Assembly: GCF_910592395.1 (NCBI RefSeq)
Contig: NC_088309.1
Coordinates: forward strand, 10,976,501-11,040,500
Direction of reading: 5' to 3'
Origin: Lineus longissimus
Lineage: Eukaryota > Nemertea > Pilidiophora > Heteronemertea > Lineidae
DNA: 64,000 bases
Positions 1-11,000 of the stretch are shown in pieces. The position numbers and the translations under genes were made by a program. The notes under the pieces are model-generated. The model saw only the letters and a program-made list of their open reading frames with translations. It did no database searches and was not told where the DNA came from. Within the stretch, counting starts at the first letter, position 1. Each line of letters starts with the position of its first letter.

Positions 1-202
1 TAATCCTACACATCATGACATGGATGCCGAGTGAATGTCAGAGTCGATACATGTTTCACAGACATATCAGGCAAATTATAGGTTCAAAATGCGCAATGCC
101 TGTCGTGAAACAGAACGCATCGGAAGTACCACATATTCTACGCTCTACGTCATCAATTTTGTGGTCACGTGCGTCTTGAATATGGTCACGTGAGTCTTGA
201 AT

Positions 203-345
203 ATATTTTGTTCAAGGTTGAATATATTTTGTTCAAGGTTGGACATATTTTATTCAAGGTTGAACATATTTTATTCAAGGTTGAACATATTTTATTCAAG
301 GTTGAAAACATTTGATTCAAGGTTGAACATATTTTAGTCTTGAAC
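203..345. repeat. 21-bp minisatellite downstream of the THAP fragment
   Basis: About six imperfect copies of a 21-bp unit with core TTCAAGGTTGAACATATT lie just beyond the THAP stop codon on the minus strand. The same block is at 1572-1714 and 5024-5166. Read on the minus strand, most units contain a stop codon, so the array is not coding. Confidence 0.8.
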
Positions 346-593
346 ATATATTTCCTTCTTGAACTTATATTTAACTTCTTGAATGGTAATTCTAAAGTCT
401 TGAATAAATTCCGCTTTGGCTTGCCATAGCTGTCGCATGTAAGTGGGGTTGGTCAAATCGAATACAGATGGAACAGCTGTTTTTAACAAGTGGCATTTAA
501 TATTCAGTTGGATGCAGATATCCGGCTTCATGTGATAATCCGTATCGATAAAGTGATCACTGCAAAGTTTGGCCGAAGGCCCAGGCTTCCAAC
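334..593 (-). pseudogene. Truncated THAP-domain gene fragment, copy 1
   Basis: The minus strand encodes the last part of the THAP protein whose intact copy lies at 5155-5559. The fragment keeps the second half of the zinc finger (Cys and His of the CSDHF segment), the AVPSVF motif and the C-terminal tail. Upstream of about base 593 the sequence changes abruptly to unrelated DNA, so the first Cys pair, the conserved Trp and the start codon are missing. It is most likely a duplicated gene fragment. An in-frame Met at 531 would give only 65 aa without a complete zinc site. Confidence 0.75.
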
Positions 594-1369
594 ATATATA
601 TTTATTTGCAGTATCTTAACATGTATTTTCATTGTCGAGTGGACTGTATTTATTGGACTTGTCTGTTAAAGGCGCACTGTGCTCGGCAAAATAGCCGAGG
701 TTGAATGTTTATCTGTCAACCGTGTAACTAGTTCTGCTGTATATGCATAGGTGGCGCCACCATTCAATTTATTTTGTTTGCTTGTCAAAATGTGTTTTAT
801 ACAATGGCCCTTCAACAATGTTCAAACTACCAAAATAGGCCTGATACCTTCAACAGCAGACATCGGATACACTGTCCCTTTAATAATTATCAACATTGGC
901 AACACTGTCAGTGTCACTGCCCCTTAAAATTTCACAAATCGCGAGACATCGGATACACTGTCCCTTTAATAATTATCAACATTGGCAACACTGTCAGTGT
1001 CACTGCCCCTTAAAATTTCACAAATCAATGCATGCACTGCAATGTAGCGATCAGATCAGCTGATGCCTCTTTTGTATGCATAATATCATCAATTTTACAA
1101 AGAATCTGTGCAATTCATTCCTAAACACTACGACACAAACCTTGAGTTGAGCATAATTGGGGTCAGACAATGAACTATTGTCACATTCACAGTTGAAGTG
1201 GCACTCGGCATGCGACTCGGTATCGTCCATTGTATTTGCATTATCATGCATAAATAAACAGTGTGACGTCAAAGATCGCGCCAATTGTGATTGGCTGTCA
1301 GATGTACACTGTGGCAGAAGTATCCTGCAGAAAAAAATTTCGCTAGCCGCCTACACCTGACATGTACTG

Positions 1370-2738
1370 TAATCCTACACATCATGACATGGATGCCGAG
1401 TGAATGTCAGAGTCGATACATGTTTCACAGACATATCAGGCAAATTATAGGTTCAAAATGCGCAATGCCTGTCGTGAAACAGAACGCATCGGAAGTACCA
1501 CATATTCTACGCTCTACGTCATCAATTTTGTGGTCACGTGCGTCTTGAATATGGTCACGTGAGTCTTGAATATATTTTGTTCAAGGTTGAATATATTTTG
1601 TTCAAGGTTGGACATATTTTATTCAAGGTTGAACATATTTTATTCAAGGTTGAACATATTTTATTCAAGGTTGAAAACATTTGATTCAAGGTTGAACATA
1701 TTTTAGTCTTGAACATATATTTCCTTCTTGAACTTATATTTAACTTCTTGAATGGTAATTCTAAAGTCTTGAATAAATTCCGCTTTGGCTTGCCATAGCT
1801 GTCGCATGTAAGTGGGGTTGGTCAAATCGAATACAGATGGAACAGCTGTTTTTAACAAGTGGCATTTAATATTCAGTTGGATGCAGATATCCGGCTTCAT
1901 GTGATAATCCGTATCGATAAAGTGATCACTGCAAAGTTTGGCCGAAGGCCCAGGCTTCCAACATATATATTTATTTGCAGTATCTTAACATGTATTTTCA
2001 TTGTCGAGTGGACTGTATTTATTGGACTTGTCTGTTAAAGGCGCACTGTGCTCGGCAAAATAGCCGAGGTTGAATGTTTATCTGTCAACCGTGTAACTAG
2101 TTCTGCTGTATATGCATAGGTGGCGCCACCATTCAATTTATTTTGTTTGCTTGTCAAAATGTGTTTTATACAATGGCCCTTCAACAATGTTCAAACTACC
2201 AAAATAGGCCTGATACCTTCAACAGCAGACATCGGATACACTGTCCCTTTAATAATTATCAACATTGGCAACACTGTCAGTGTCACTGCCCCTTAAAATT
2301 TCACAAATCGCGAGACATCGGATACACTGTCCCTTTAATAATTATCAACATTGGCAACACTGTCAGTGTCACTGCCCCTTAAAATTTCACAAATCAATGC
2401 ATGCACTGCAATGTAGCGATCAGATCAGCTGATGCCTCTTTTGTATGCATAACATCATCAATTTTACAACGAATCTGTGCAATTCATTCCTAAACACTAC
2501 GACACAAACCTTGAGTTGAGCATAATTGGGGTCAGACAATGAACTATTGTCACATTCACAGTTGAAGTGGCACTCGGCATGCGACTCGGTATCGTCCATT
2601 GTATTTGCATTATCATGCATAAATAAACAGTGTGACGTCAAAGATCGCGCCAATTGTGATTGGCTGTCAGATGTACACTGTGGCAGAAGTATCCTGCAGA
2701 AAAAAATTTCGCTAGCCGCCTACACCTGACATGTACTG
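1370..2738. repeat. Tandem 1369-bp unit, copy 2
   Basis: This is a direct repeat of bases 1-1369, offset exactly 1369. The 86-bp internal duplication is again present (starts near 2228 and 2314). A third copy begins at 2739 but is split after about 20 bases by the foldback element at 2760, then resumes beyond it. Confidence 0.9.
1703..1962 (-). pseudogene. Truncated THAP-domain gene fragment, copy 2
   Basis: This is the same fragment as at 334-593, carried by the second 1369-bp unit, with the identical breakpoint inside the THAP zinc finger and the same predicted 65-residue tail. The shared breakpoint shows that truncation came before the tandem duplication. Confidence 0.75.
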
Positions 2739-2759
2739 TAATCCTACACATCATGACAT

Positions 2760-4836
2760 TACGGTGGCCCATTAGGGACATCATGTTTTTTTTTAGATTC
2801 AAATACGATTTTTTTTTCTCGAATTTTCTCCACGGAATTAAGTATTTTCTCCGCGGAAATAACATTTATCTCCACGGAAATAAATACTTTTCTCCACGGA
2901 AATAAATATTTTTCTCCACGGAAATAACATTTATCTCCACGGAAATAAATACTTTTCTCCACGGAATTAAGTATTTTCTCCGCGGAATTAAGTATTTTCT
3001 CCGCGGAAATAAATAATTGATTCCGCTGATATGATTGGTCCTGCATTTTAGAGGACGAGGTCAAGGTGAAACTATTAACCCTTAAACCCCAACCTTGCGG
3101 TAGGCTCGGGAACCAAGCTGTACAGGCGCTGCCCGCTGGAACACGAGGCCGCTTGTCAATCCCGTTTGACATTGTCAGATCTGACTATACGTGTATAGTG
3201 TTGGCATGAAGACTGTGGAAGATGTAAGTAACACGATGATTGTCAGATTTGATACGTTTTGAATCATAAAAATGCAGTTGGTAGCATCTTTGTAGAGTGG
3301 CCTAGTATCAGTGAAGAAAACGGTACGTGGAGACCCACTGCCGATGTTATGTATAGCTAGCTATCGCGCGCAGTAGCTAGCTATACATAACATCGGCAGT
3401 GGGTCTCCACGTACCGTTTTCTTCACTGATACTAGGCCACTCTACAAAGATGCTACCAACTGCATTTTTATGATTCAAAACGTATCAAATCTGACAATCA
3501 TCGTGTTACTTACATCTTCCACAGTCTTCATGCCAACACTATACACGTATAGTCAGATCTGACAATGTCAAACGGGATTGACAAGCGGCCTCGTGTTCCA
3601 GCGGGCAGCGCCTGTACAGCTTGGTTCCCGAGCCTACCGCAAGGTTGGGGTTTAAGGGTTAATAGTTTCACCTTGACCTCGTCCTCTAAAATGCAGGACC
3701 AATCATATCAGCGGAATCAATTATTTATTTCCGCGGAGAAAATACTTAATTCCGTGGAGAAAAGTATTTATTTCCGTGGAGAAAAGTATTTATTTCCGTG
3801 GAGATAAATGTTATTTCCGCGGAGAAAATACTTAATTCCGCGGAGAAAATACTTAATTCCGTGGAGAAAAGTATTTATTTCCGTGGAGATAAATGTTATT
3901 TCCGTGGAGAAAAATATTTATTTCCGTGGAGAAAAGTATTTATTTCCGTGGAGATAAATGTTATTTCCGTGGAGATAAATGTTATTTCCGTGGAGAAAAG
4001 TATTTATTTCCGTGGAGAAAAGTATTTATTTCCGTGGAGATAAATGTTATTTCCGCGGAGAAAATACTTAATTCCGCGGAGAAAATACTTAATTCCGTGG
4101 AGAAAAGTATTTATTTCCGTGGAGATAAATGTTATTTCCGTGGAGAAAAGTATTTATTTCCGTGGAGAAAAGTATTTATTTCCGTGGAGATAAATGTTAT
4201 TTCCGTGGAGAAAAGTATTTATTTCCGTGGAGAAAAGTATTTATTTCCGTGGAGATAAATGTTATTTCCGTGGAGATAAATGTTATTTCCGCGGAGAAAA
4301 TACTTAATTCCGCGGAGAAAATACTTAATTCCGTGGAGAAAAGTATTTATTTCCGTGGAGATAAATGTTATTTCCGTGGAGAAAAGTATTTATTTCCGTG
4401 GAGAAAAGTATTTATTTCCGTGGAGATAAATGTTATTTCCGTGGAGAAAAGTATTTATTTCCGTGGAGAAAAGTATTTATTTCCGTGGAGATAAATGTTA
4501 TTTCCGTGGAGAAAAGTATTTATTTCCGTGGAGAAAAGTATTTATTTCCGTGGAGATAAATGTTATTTCCGTGGAGATAAATGTTATTTCCGCGGAGAAA
4601 ATACTTAATTCCGCGGAGAAAATACTTAATTCCGTGGAGAAAAGTATTTATTTCCGTGGAGATAAATGTTATTTCCGTGGAGAAAAATATTTATTTCCGT
4701 GGAGAAAAGTATTTATTTCCGTGGAGATAAATGTTATTTCCGCGGAGAAAATACTTAATTCCGTGGAGAAAATTCGAGAAAAAAAAATCGTATTTGAATC
4801 TAAAAAAAAACATGATGTCCCTAATGGGCCACCGTA
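2760..4836. mobile_element. Foldback (long inverted repeat) element with 6-bp target duplication
   Basis: The 2077-bp insertion interrupts the third tandem unit. Its ends are inverted copies beginning TACGGTGGCCCATTAGGG, flanked by the direct repeat TGACAT at 2754-2759 and 4837-4842. The left arm (2760-3363) and right arm (3374-4836) meet at a loop of about 10 bases near 3364-3373. Each arm has an outer block of minisatellite repeats and an inner unique block of about 350 bp. The arms differ in length only because the right minisatellite is much longer (about 1050 versus 185 bp). No transposase is visible. Known foldback elements (Drosophila FB, sea urchin TU) share the plan of repeated outer arms and unique inner arms, but I cannot assign a family. 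Confidence 0.9.
3721..4772. repeat. 21/22-bp minisatellite with 236-bp higher-order period
   Basis: The outer right arm of the foldback element consists of about 50 units of 21 or 22 bp built around CCG(T/C)GGAGA. Three unit types alternate (endings like AAAAGTATTTATTT, TAAATGTTATTT and AAAATACTTAATT). Blocks recur with a period of 236 bp (for example 3893, 4129, 4365), so the array grew by amplification of multi-unit blocks. The left arm holds the inverse at about 2828-3012. The long open frames here result from the repeat and are not genes. Confidence 0.9.
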
Positions 4837-5414
4837 TGACATGGATGCCGAGTGAATGTCAGAGTTGATACATGTTTCACAGACATATCAGGCAAATTAT
4901 AGGTTCAAAATGCGCAATGCCTGTCGTGAAACAGAACGCATCGGAAGTACCACATATTCTACGCTCTACGTCATCAATTTTGTGGTCACGTGCGTCTTGA
5001 ATATGGTCACGTGAGTCTTGAATATATTTTGTTCAAGGTTGAATATATTTTGTTCAAGGTTGGACATATTTTATTCAAGGTTGAACATATTTTATTCAAG
5101 GTTGAACATATTTTATTCAAGGTTGAAAACATTTGATTCAAGGTTGAACATATTTTAGTCTTGAACATATATTTCCTTCTTGAACTTATATTTAACTTCT
5201 TGAATGGTAATTCTAAAGTCTTGAATAAATTCCGCTTTGGCTTGCCATAGCTGTCGCATGTAAGTGGGGTTGGTCAAATCGAATACAGATGGAACAGCTG
5301 TTTTTAACAAGTGGCATTTAATATTCAGTTGGATGCAGATATCCGGCTTCATGTGATAATCCGTATCGATAAAGTGATCACTGCAAAGTTTGGCCGAAGG
5401 CCCAGGCTTCCAAC
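4837..5414. repeat. Third tandem unit, 5' part, continuing into the intact THAP gene
   Basis: After the foldback insertion the tandem unit resumes and matches bases 16-593 of copy 1 (offset 4821). Identity stops at about 5414, inside the THAP zinc finger, where this copy continues into the rest of the intact gene. This junction is the likely ancestral arrangement from which the truncated units were copied. Confidence 0.85.
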
Positions 5415-5559
5415 ACTCCAAACGTTTGCACTTCTGAATCCACAGCTTCCTCCTCTCTCGTTCAACTGGATTTGGAAATTCATGAAAATGGGTCCCATCC
5501 GTCATTCGATTGTTCTTTGTGCTATCTTTGACACAATTCGGAGACACACAATACACCAT
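5155..5559 (-). CDS. THAP-domain zinc-finger protein, short
   Basis: The single open frame encodes 134 aa. Residues 1-93 form a complete THAP domain, a C2CH zinc finger that binds DNA. The zinc ligands are Cys4 and Cys9, then Cys59 and His62. The conserved Trp40 and Phe-Pro (28-29) are present, and the domain ends with AVPSVF (88-93), matching the family AVPTIF box. The remaining 41 residues are basic and rich in Lys/Gln, with no second domain. Its 3' half is copied in the two truncated fragments at 334 and 1703. THAP fingers occur in cellular regulators and in P-element-type transposases, and a 134-aa protein could be either a small cellular THAP factor or the N-terminal exon of a decayed P-like transposon. 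Intron structure is unknown. Confidence 0.8.
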   Translation of the reverse strand: MVYCVSPNCVKDSTKNNRMTDGTHFHEFPNPVERERRKLWIQKCKRLECWKPGPSAKLCSDHFIDTDYHMKPDICIQLNIKCHLLKTAVPSVFDLTNPTYMRQLWQAKAEFIQDFRITIQEVKYKFKKEIYVQD

Positions 5560-5897
5560 AGTGAATGAAACACATTACTTCCAGGTGTGCATAATTAATT
5601 AAGGCCCTCCTGCTTTTATGATTGCATGACATGTACAGATAACCTGATCTACATCACAACTTTTGCTGAACCCGCCGCCTGGCTCTAACAAGCTAGTTGC
5701 TAGCCTGATTAGGTAATCAAGTTGTCAAACACATAATTGGCTATATCTTCAAAATGGATGGAGCTAATTGCATTTGGTTTTCTGTATTGTATAAAGTGTT
5801 AGGTACACTTTTGAAATCGTATTACAGCAGAAAATGGCAAAAAACCTTGAGTTATGGCCTTTAAATCAAAAGGTCATCTCAGCAAAAAAATAAAAAT
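5560..5897. other. Spacer between THAP gene and tRNA, nothing recognised
   Basis: I see no gene here. Immediately left of the tRNA (5882-5897) is an A-rich run on the plus strand, which is a T-rich run just past the tRNA 3' end on the minus strand and would serve as RNA polymerase III terminator. Confidence 0.6.
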
Positions 5898-5970
5898 CAC
5901 CTCTGCTGGGACTCGAACCCAGAATCTCTGGATTAGAAGTCCAGCGCGTTATCCATTACGCTACAGAGGC
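5898..5970 (-). tRNA. tRNA-Arg (anticodon UCU), no intron
   Basis: The minus strand from 5970 to 5898 folds as a 73-nt cloverleaf. The 7-bp acceptor stem pairs GCCTCTG with CAGAGGT (first pair G-U), with discriminator G. The anticodon loop ACTTCTAA is held by a 5-bp stem (CTGG.../...CCAG), giving anticodon TCT. The T arm carries GGTTCGAGTCC, which is also a good B box, and TAGCGTAATGG fits an A box. There is no intron, unlike some vertebrate tRNA-Arg(UCU) genes. CCA is not encoded, as expected for a eukaryotic nuclear gene. Confidence 0.95.
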
Positions 5971-8016
5971 CTTTGACAACTAACAGTTAGTTTCAGTAGC
6001 CGTTGATACACCATTTATGATATTCATCCAGCATTTGATGCATGTCTATATAGGATATCGATACCCAAACTACATGTATAAGTATTTTGCACCTGTCAAG
6101 TGCTTTATCGTATAAACACCTGGTTCGCTTTCACCGCGAATAAGAATGTACGCTACATGTACATGTACATACATGACAGCATTAGGCCTATCGTAGATTA
6201 TTGTCTTTCTCAATGTAACGATGAGCTTCAATCATATCGTAATATTTATGGTATTTTGTTTCATAGCCTACTGCAAATCGGTCAGGAGCCGTCCAACATG
6301 CTAGATAGAACACGGTTAGCTCACAAAACTGAAACACTGTAGGCCTAAGGGAGTTTTGAAAACTGAAAATTCGGCCATGAGCATCGAAATGCAATGGAAT
6401 ATAGTAGCCTACCCTCAAGTCGTTAGCAAGATCAAAAATATACAAAGCTATATGAGCCAGTATTTATTCTTCCATGTTGATTCTGCAATGGCGGACCACA
6501 TCATCGATCATTCATTTTACCTTGAACACCTAACTGCATTGGCGGGTACAGTATTGGACCGCGCCCTATATTGGTTATGCGCTGAATTTTTGCTGCGAAT
6601 CCATATTTATGTCCAACTCAAGAGAATGGAGAAGAAGACTACAAAACGGGAACCTCAACATACTGACTTAGGTGGAAGTCGCACCGTATTTGACCACCGC
6701 CGGGGACCGCCACGTGCGGGTGTATCGGATCGCTTTGTGGGTTGAGCCTCGCGGCTTATCCATGCAGGAGAACAACCATAATGAGCAAATGCAATAAAAT
6801 AGGCTACATGTATGTAGGCCTAACAGAGTCCCTTATCGCGAAGCGTTGACAAAAGAGGTGTACTGCCAGCCATTTAAAGGGACAGCACAACGAGTTTCGC
6901 GCTACATACAGGTCGTTGAATGTCACGGAACGCGGGCGTTTTCATGGTATTCGCACTGGAGAAAGACCACTTGGCATGAAAAAATGGCAAGAAACGACAA
7001 AGGCAGAACACTAACCAGGTCTGTGATTAATTCTACCTGATAAATGTGATTGCAAAGTCAATGAAGCTAAAGCGAGGCTGGCCTCAAGAGAAAACAAAAT
7101 TTATAGATCATTTGAAATTACCGCCAACGAAACAAATCGGTTGGCGCGAAAAAATACTTCTCGATGGCAATCGAGATTTCAGTTCCGTCTAGACACGTGG
7201 GATGTCGCTGGCAAAAATTCTCGAAGGATAGGAAGAACGTAAAAGAAAAATGCCGAACTTTCGTTTATCTTAGGTCTCGAGTCTGATCAAGGGTCTTCAA
7301 AAGGTAGAATGGTATCTCTAGACTCATAAAATCAAACGTCAATGCTGTAGCGATGCTGTAGATGACCAAGATTGGTATTTTCTGGTCTTGTTTTCCAGCC
7401 GGTCGCCATGATTTTTCCTTTGTTATTATTATTCCATCAGTCTATCCTGCTAGGAAATGCATGTGCATTGACAGTACACACACTGACCTTAGAGTCTAGA
7501 GTAGTGGAATACAATGTTTCTTGTGATAGTGCAGAAGTGTATTATTGTACATTTTGGGGGTTATTCCTTGCATAGACTTAGTTTTGGAAAATCTTAATTC
7601 TGAAGAAGGTTGTCTTTCCTGTCATAATGTAGGATGTGTCGTTTAGTTGTTGGAGATAGATGTGTGTGGTGATGATGTTGACAAGTCTATCTGAAATGAT
7701 GATATTGATGTCCTTGGACAACACACTTAATCATTCATTCTCTAAAATGTTGGTTTATAAAGTGTTCCCTGGCCATAGGCATAGAGAAGACACTAGACAG
7801 TATCCTACCTTTAGCTCACAGCCAAATGGTTGAGTTTGACTTAATTTGTATGTAAAACTAAAAAAGTAAAATAATGTATTTCATTTTCATGTCACGTTAG
7901 ACTCGCTAGCAAATTAGAAGAAATCTGGTGTAACATCCACTTGGACCAAAGATAGAAATGCTTCCTGCACCAAGAACACTGCCAATCCACAGCATGATTT
8001 GAACCAAGATTGAGAG
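5971..8016. other. Upstream region of the zinc-finger gene; no confident gene
   Basis: The region contains an unassigned 129-codon plus-strand frame (6356-6745) without recognisable domains, and several TACATGTA and TAGGCCTA words. It probably contains the promoter and 5' non-coding exons of the zinc-finger gene that begins at 8017, but I cannot fix their borders from sequence alone. Confidence 0.5.
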
Positions 8017-11000
8017 ATGGAGACCCTACCAACTGATATCAGCTTCACTGGGGAAGACATGGATGCCTTAGACTTCCCAACTTCAGTCAGCCTGGAAGTT
8101 GATGCCAATTGCTCTGCTGGCTCAGGAGTCATCATGGGGACCTCTAATCTGTACACACATGTCTCACATCTCCAACCAGAGCACATCTTTCCCTCAGTCG
8201 CGATGGATCTTCAAGGGTTAGCGAACCCTTTTGGCCAAATGGGAGAAATATTTGACTCTTTACTTTCCTCAACAAGACAGGAAAACTCATTAGACCAGCA
8301 AACCTTTGGGCTCCAACCCGCAACGCTTGGTAGTCCATATTTCATTGCTCCTAACGGCTCAATTCTCAATCCCAATATCCAACAAGTACCAACAACATTT
8401 ACGCAGCCAATGACTACAATAAACATCCCATTTCTGCAGGCTCCTGGTTTAAAACAAATCCATGTTCCAGGCTTACCAGGGCCAGTTATGCTCCGTGAAG
8501 TTGACAAACTAATAGGAGACCCTGCACAGTTGTGTACTACTGCCACAGACCCGGGGATGAACCTCCTTACTGCTACTCTACCCTCCCAACAGGCTAATAT
8601 AGCTACGCTCGCACTGACTCCAAATCAGTTAGCGGCATACCAGACACAGGCAATCTTACATGAAGTGCCAGAAAGAGTAGACAACCAGCAACAGACGGAC
8701 TTCATCGATGATTTAGAAGATGAAGGACACCAGGAACTCGCACCGGATCTTCAGAATGACCAAAATGGGACCGGCGAGTATCTCAAAGGGGGCATCCAAT
8801 ATGGGAGTGAATGTGAAAGGACAACTGACCACGAACAGCATCCTTCGCACCAACCTAATTTTTGTCCCCCTTCAGGACTGAATGCAAATGAAATGGATAC
8901 CGCTACATGTAATACTGGGACTTCTGCTGATGACACTGTCCCATTTCTAACACCAGCTATAGTTGATGCCATCAATGAGAAACTGGCAGAAATAGCAAAA
9001 GATTTGAAAAATGGCAATGTAACAGACAGTGGTGTTAATCTTAACCCCGCGCCAACTTTGCAGTTTGTCATAAACCTGGTGAATAACAGCATCCCTCAAT
9101 CTAACGCTGCACCAATACAACCGCTGCAGGAACCTATGACGAGTGAAGACAACAAACACATCTTGGATGAAACGCTTGATGTTAGCAAGTTTTTAAATCC
9201 AAACCCTAATAAGCATTCAGAATCGTACAACCTGTATCCCGAATCACAGTCTAATGCAGATTTGGAACAGCACACAGTCTTGTCGGGCTTTAAATCTAGC
9301 TTGATACCAGTCACTGAAGAAGACCAATCTGGATTGGGTGGTGTGACTGTGGCGACAAACTCTCAAAACACAGTGGTGCTTGAATTGACTCTAAAGAAAC
9401 AATCTGTTGATGAAGAAGCTCTGCCATTAGATACGAAGGAGGAAACCACGATTGAGGGCCAAACAATGGGTGACGTTAAAGTGGAGACTCCACGAAGGAG
9501 TGTCGATCAAGCTCCAGGCGGCATTGATGAAGATGGTAAAGTTGAGGATGGGGACAGAGACTGCGGAAAGAATTACCATGATGATGACATAGGTGATGAA
9601 GACGATGAGGATGATGAAGATGAGGATGCTGACGAAGGCTTTGAAGTATCGTCAGATGGCAGCGCTGATGATTTGGATGAACAAGACATTGACGAATTGG
9701 CTGAGCAGGATGGAACTGGAGTGAGAAAAGATACTGAGGGCAAAGATCAGCCGGTCCTCGATTTGGCCAGTCCAACAATTATACGGGAGATTCGGGAACT
9801 GCCAAGCGGCATGGCTCTGAGTAACATCATGAAAAATAAGGCAAACGCACCTGAACGGACTGAAATAAATATTAAGATTGATGAATCTTACTGTGTTGTG
9901 GAGGATGGCGTGAGACGTTGGAAATGCACGATGTGCACAAAATCTTATACAACAAAGCATAATTTAGTCACTCATGTTTTGGACCATAGCGGTATCAAAC
10001 CACATTGCTGTATGATCTGTGGAAAGTTTTTCAAGCAGATCAGCCATCTGAACACTCATAAACTCACCCATGGAAATTATAAACCACATGCCTGTAATGT
10101 TTGTGGTAAAGCATTTACGCAAGTGAGCCACATGAAGCGCCACCTAGCAACCCACATGGAAAATAAACCACACATATGTGATATCTGCAGTCGCGGTTTC
10201 GCATACCCTAGCGAATTAAAATTACACAAAAAGAAACATCTTCGGAGTGGTAACTGCACGTGCGAAGAATGTGGTAAGACATTTCCTACGATGAAAAAGT
10301 TGGTGCAGCATCAGTCATCGGCACATCGGGAGCGGACAGACCTGACGTGTGAGTTTTGCAGCAAGTCATTCATGTACCCTAGTCAACTGAAGGACCATGT
10401 CGTGAAGCATACAGGGAAAAGACCTTATATCTGTGGAGAATGTGGAATGGATTTCATGAAGGCAAGTTTATCTAGAATTCCCCACTTCATGCGGTACCCA
10501 AGTGAGTGAGGGAGAGTCCAACACTAAGAACTGACTGTCCTTTAGAAGAGCATAGTCCTGATGATCTGCAATGTATTGGGGCGGGGGGGGTCTCGTAAGA
10601 AAATCAGCTGAGAAGTTGAGGTCAACAGGAGAACTTTTGCACGGTAGAACCTCTCTATTAATGACACCCTCGGAACTGGCAAGTGCTGTTCTTAATAGAG
10701 AGATGTCCTGATTATAGAGGTCAAATTGAATGGAAATAACCAATTTGGGACCAAACCTACATGTAGTGTCTTTAATAGAGAGGTGTCCACTAATGGGCTT
10801 CAACTGTATGTCAAACAGGAACATTTACAATGGCCTTTTAGCTGTCTTAAGAGGCCCCTCTTTCTATCTTCGTTCTGGTGAGCGTTAAAGCTTTCACATT
10901 ATTTTTTCTCGGCTTCTATTGTGGACTGATGTGCCGTGAGCTCTGGCCAGGCTTCGTCTGGGTCGATCTTTTTAAAAGGGACAATCCCTGGCATTTAAGC

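Larger units (their letters stand above)
1..1369. repeat. Tandem 1369-bp unit, copy 1 (may continue off the left edge)
   Basis: Bases 1-1369 recur at 1370-2738 with only a few differences by eye, for example near 1086 and 1109 versus 2455 and 2478. Each unit carries a 21-bp minisatellite, the 3' part of a THAP gene on the minus strand, an internal 86-bp direct duplication (starts near 859 and 945), and a region with short ORFs that I do not recognise. The near identity implies a very recent duplication or an assembly duplication. Confidence 0.9.

Noticed and set aside
3565-4855. Several overlapping open frames of 64-141 codons with repeated ISVEKSIYFRG-type peptides
   Set aside because: They follow exactly from the 21/22-bp minisatellite in the foldback arm, shift frame between blocks, and have mirror images in the left arm.
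8947-9960. Minus-strand frames opposite the zinc-finger exon
   Set aside because: They are shadows of the plus-strand coding sequence, which is confirmed by the fingers and splice phases.
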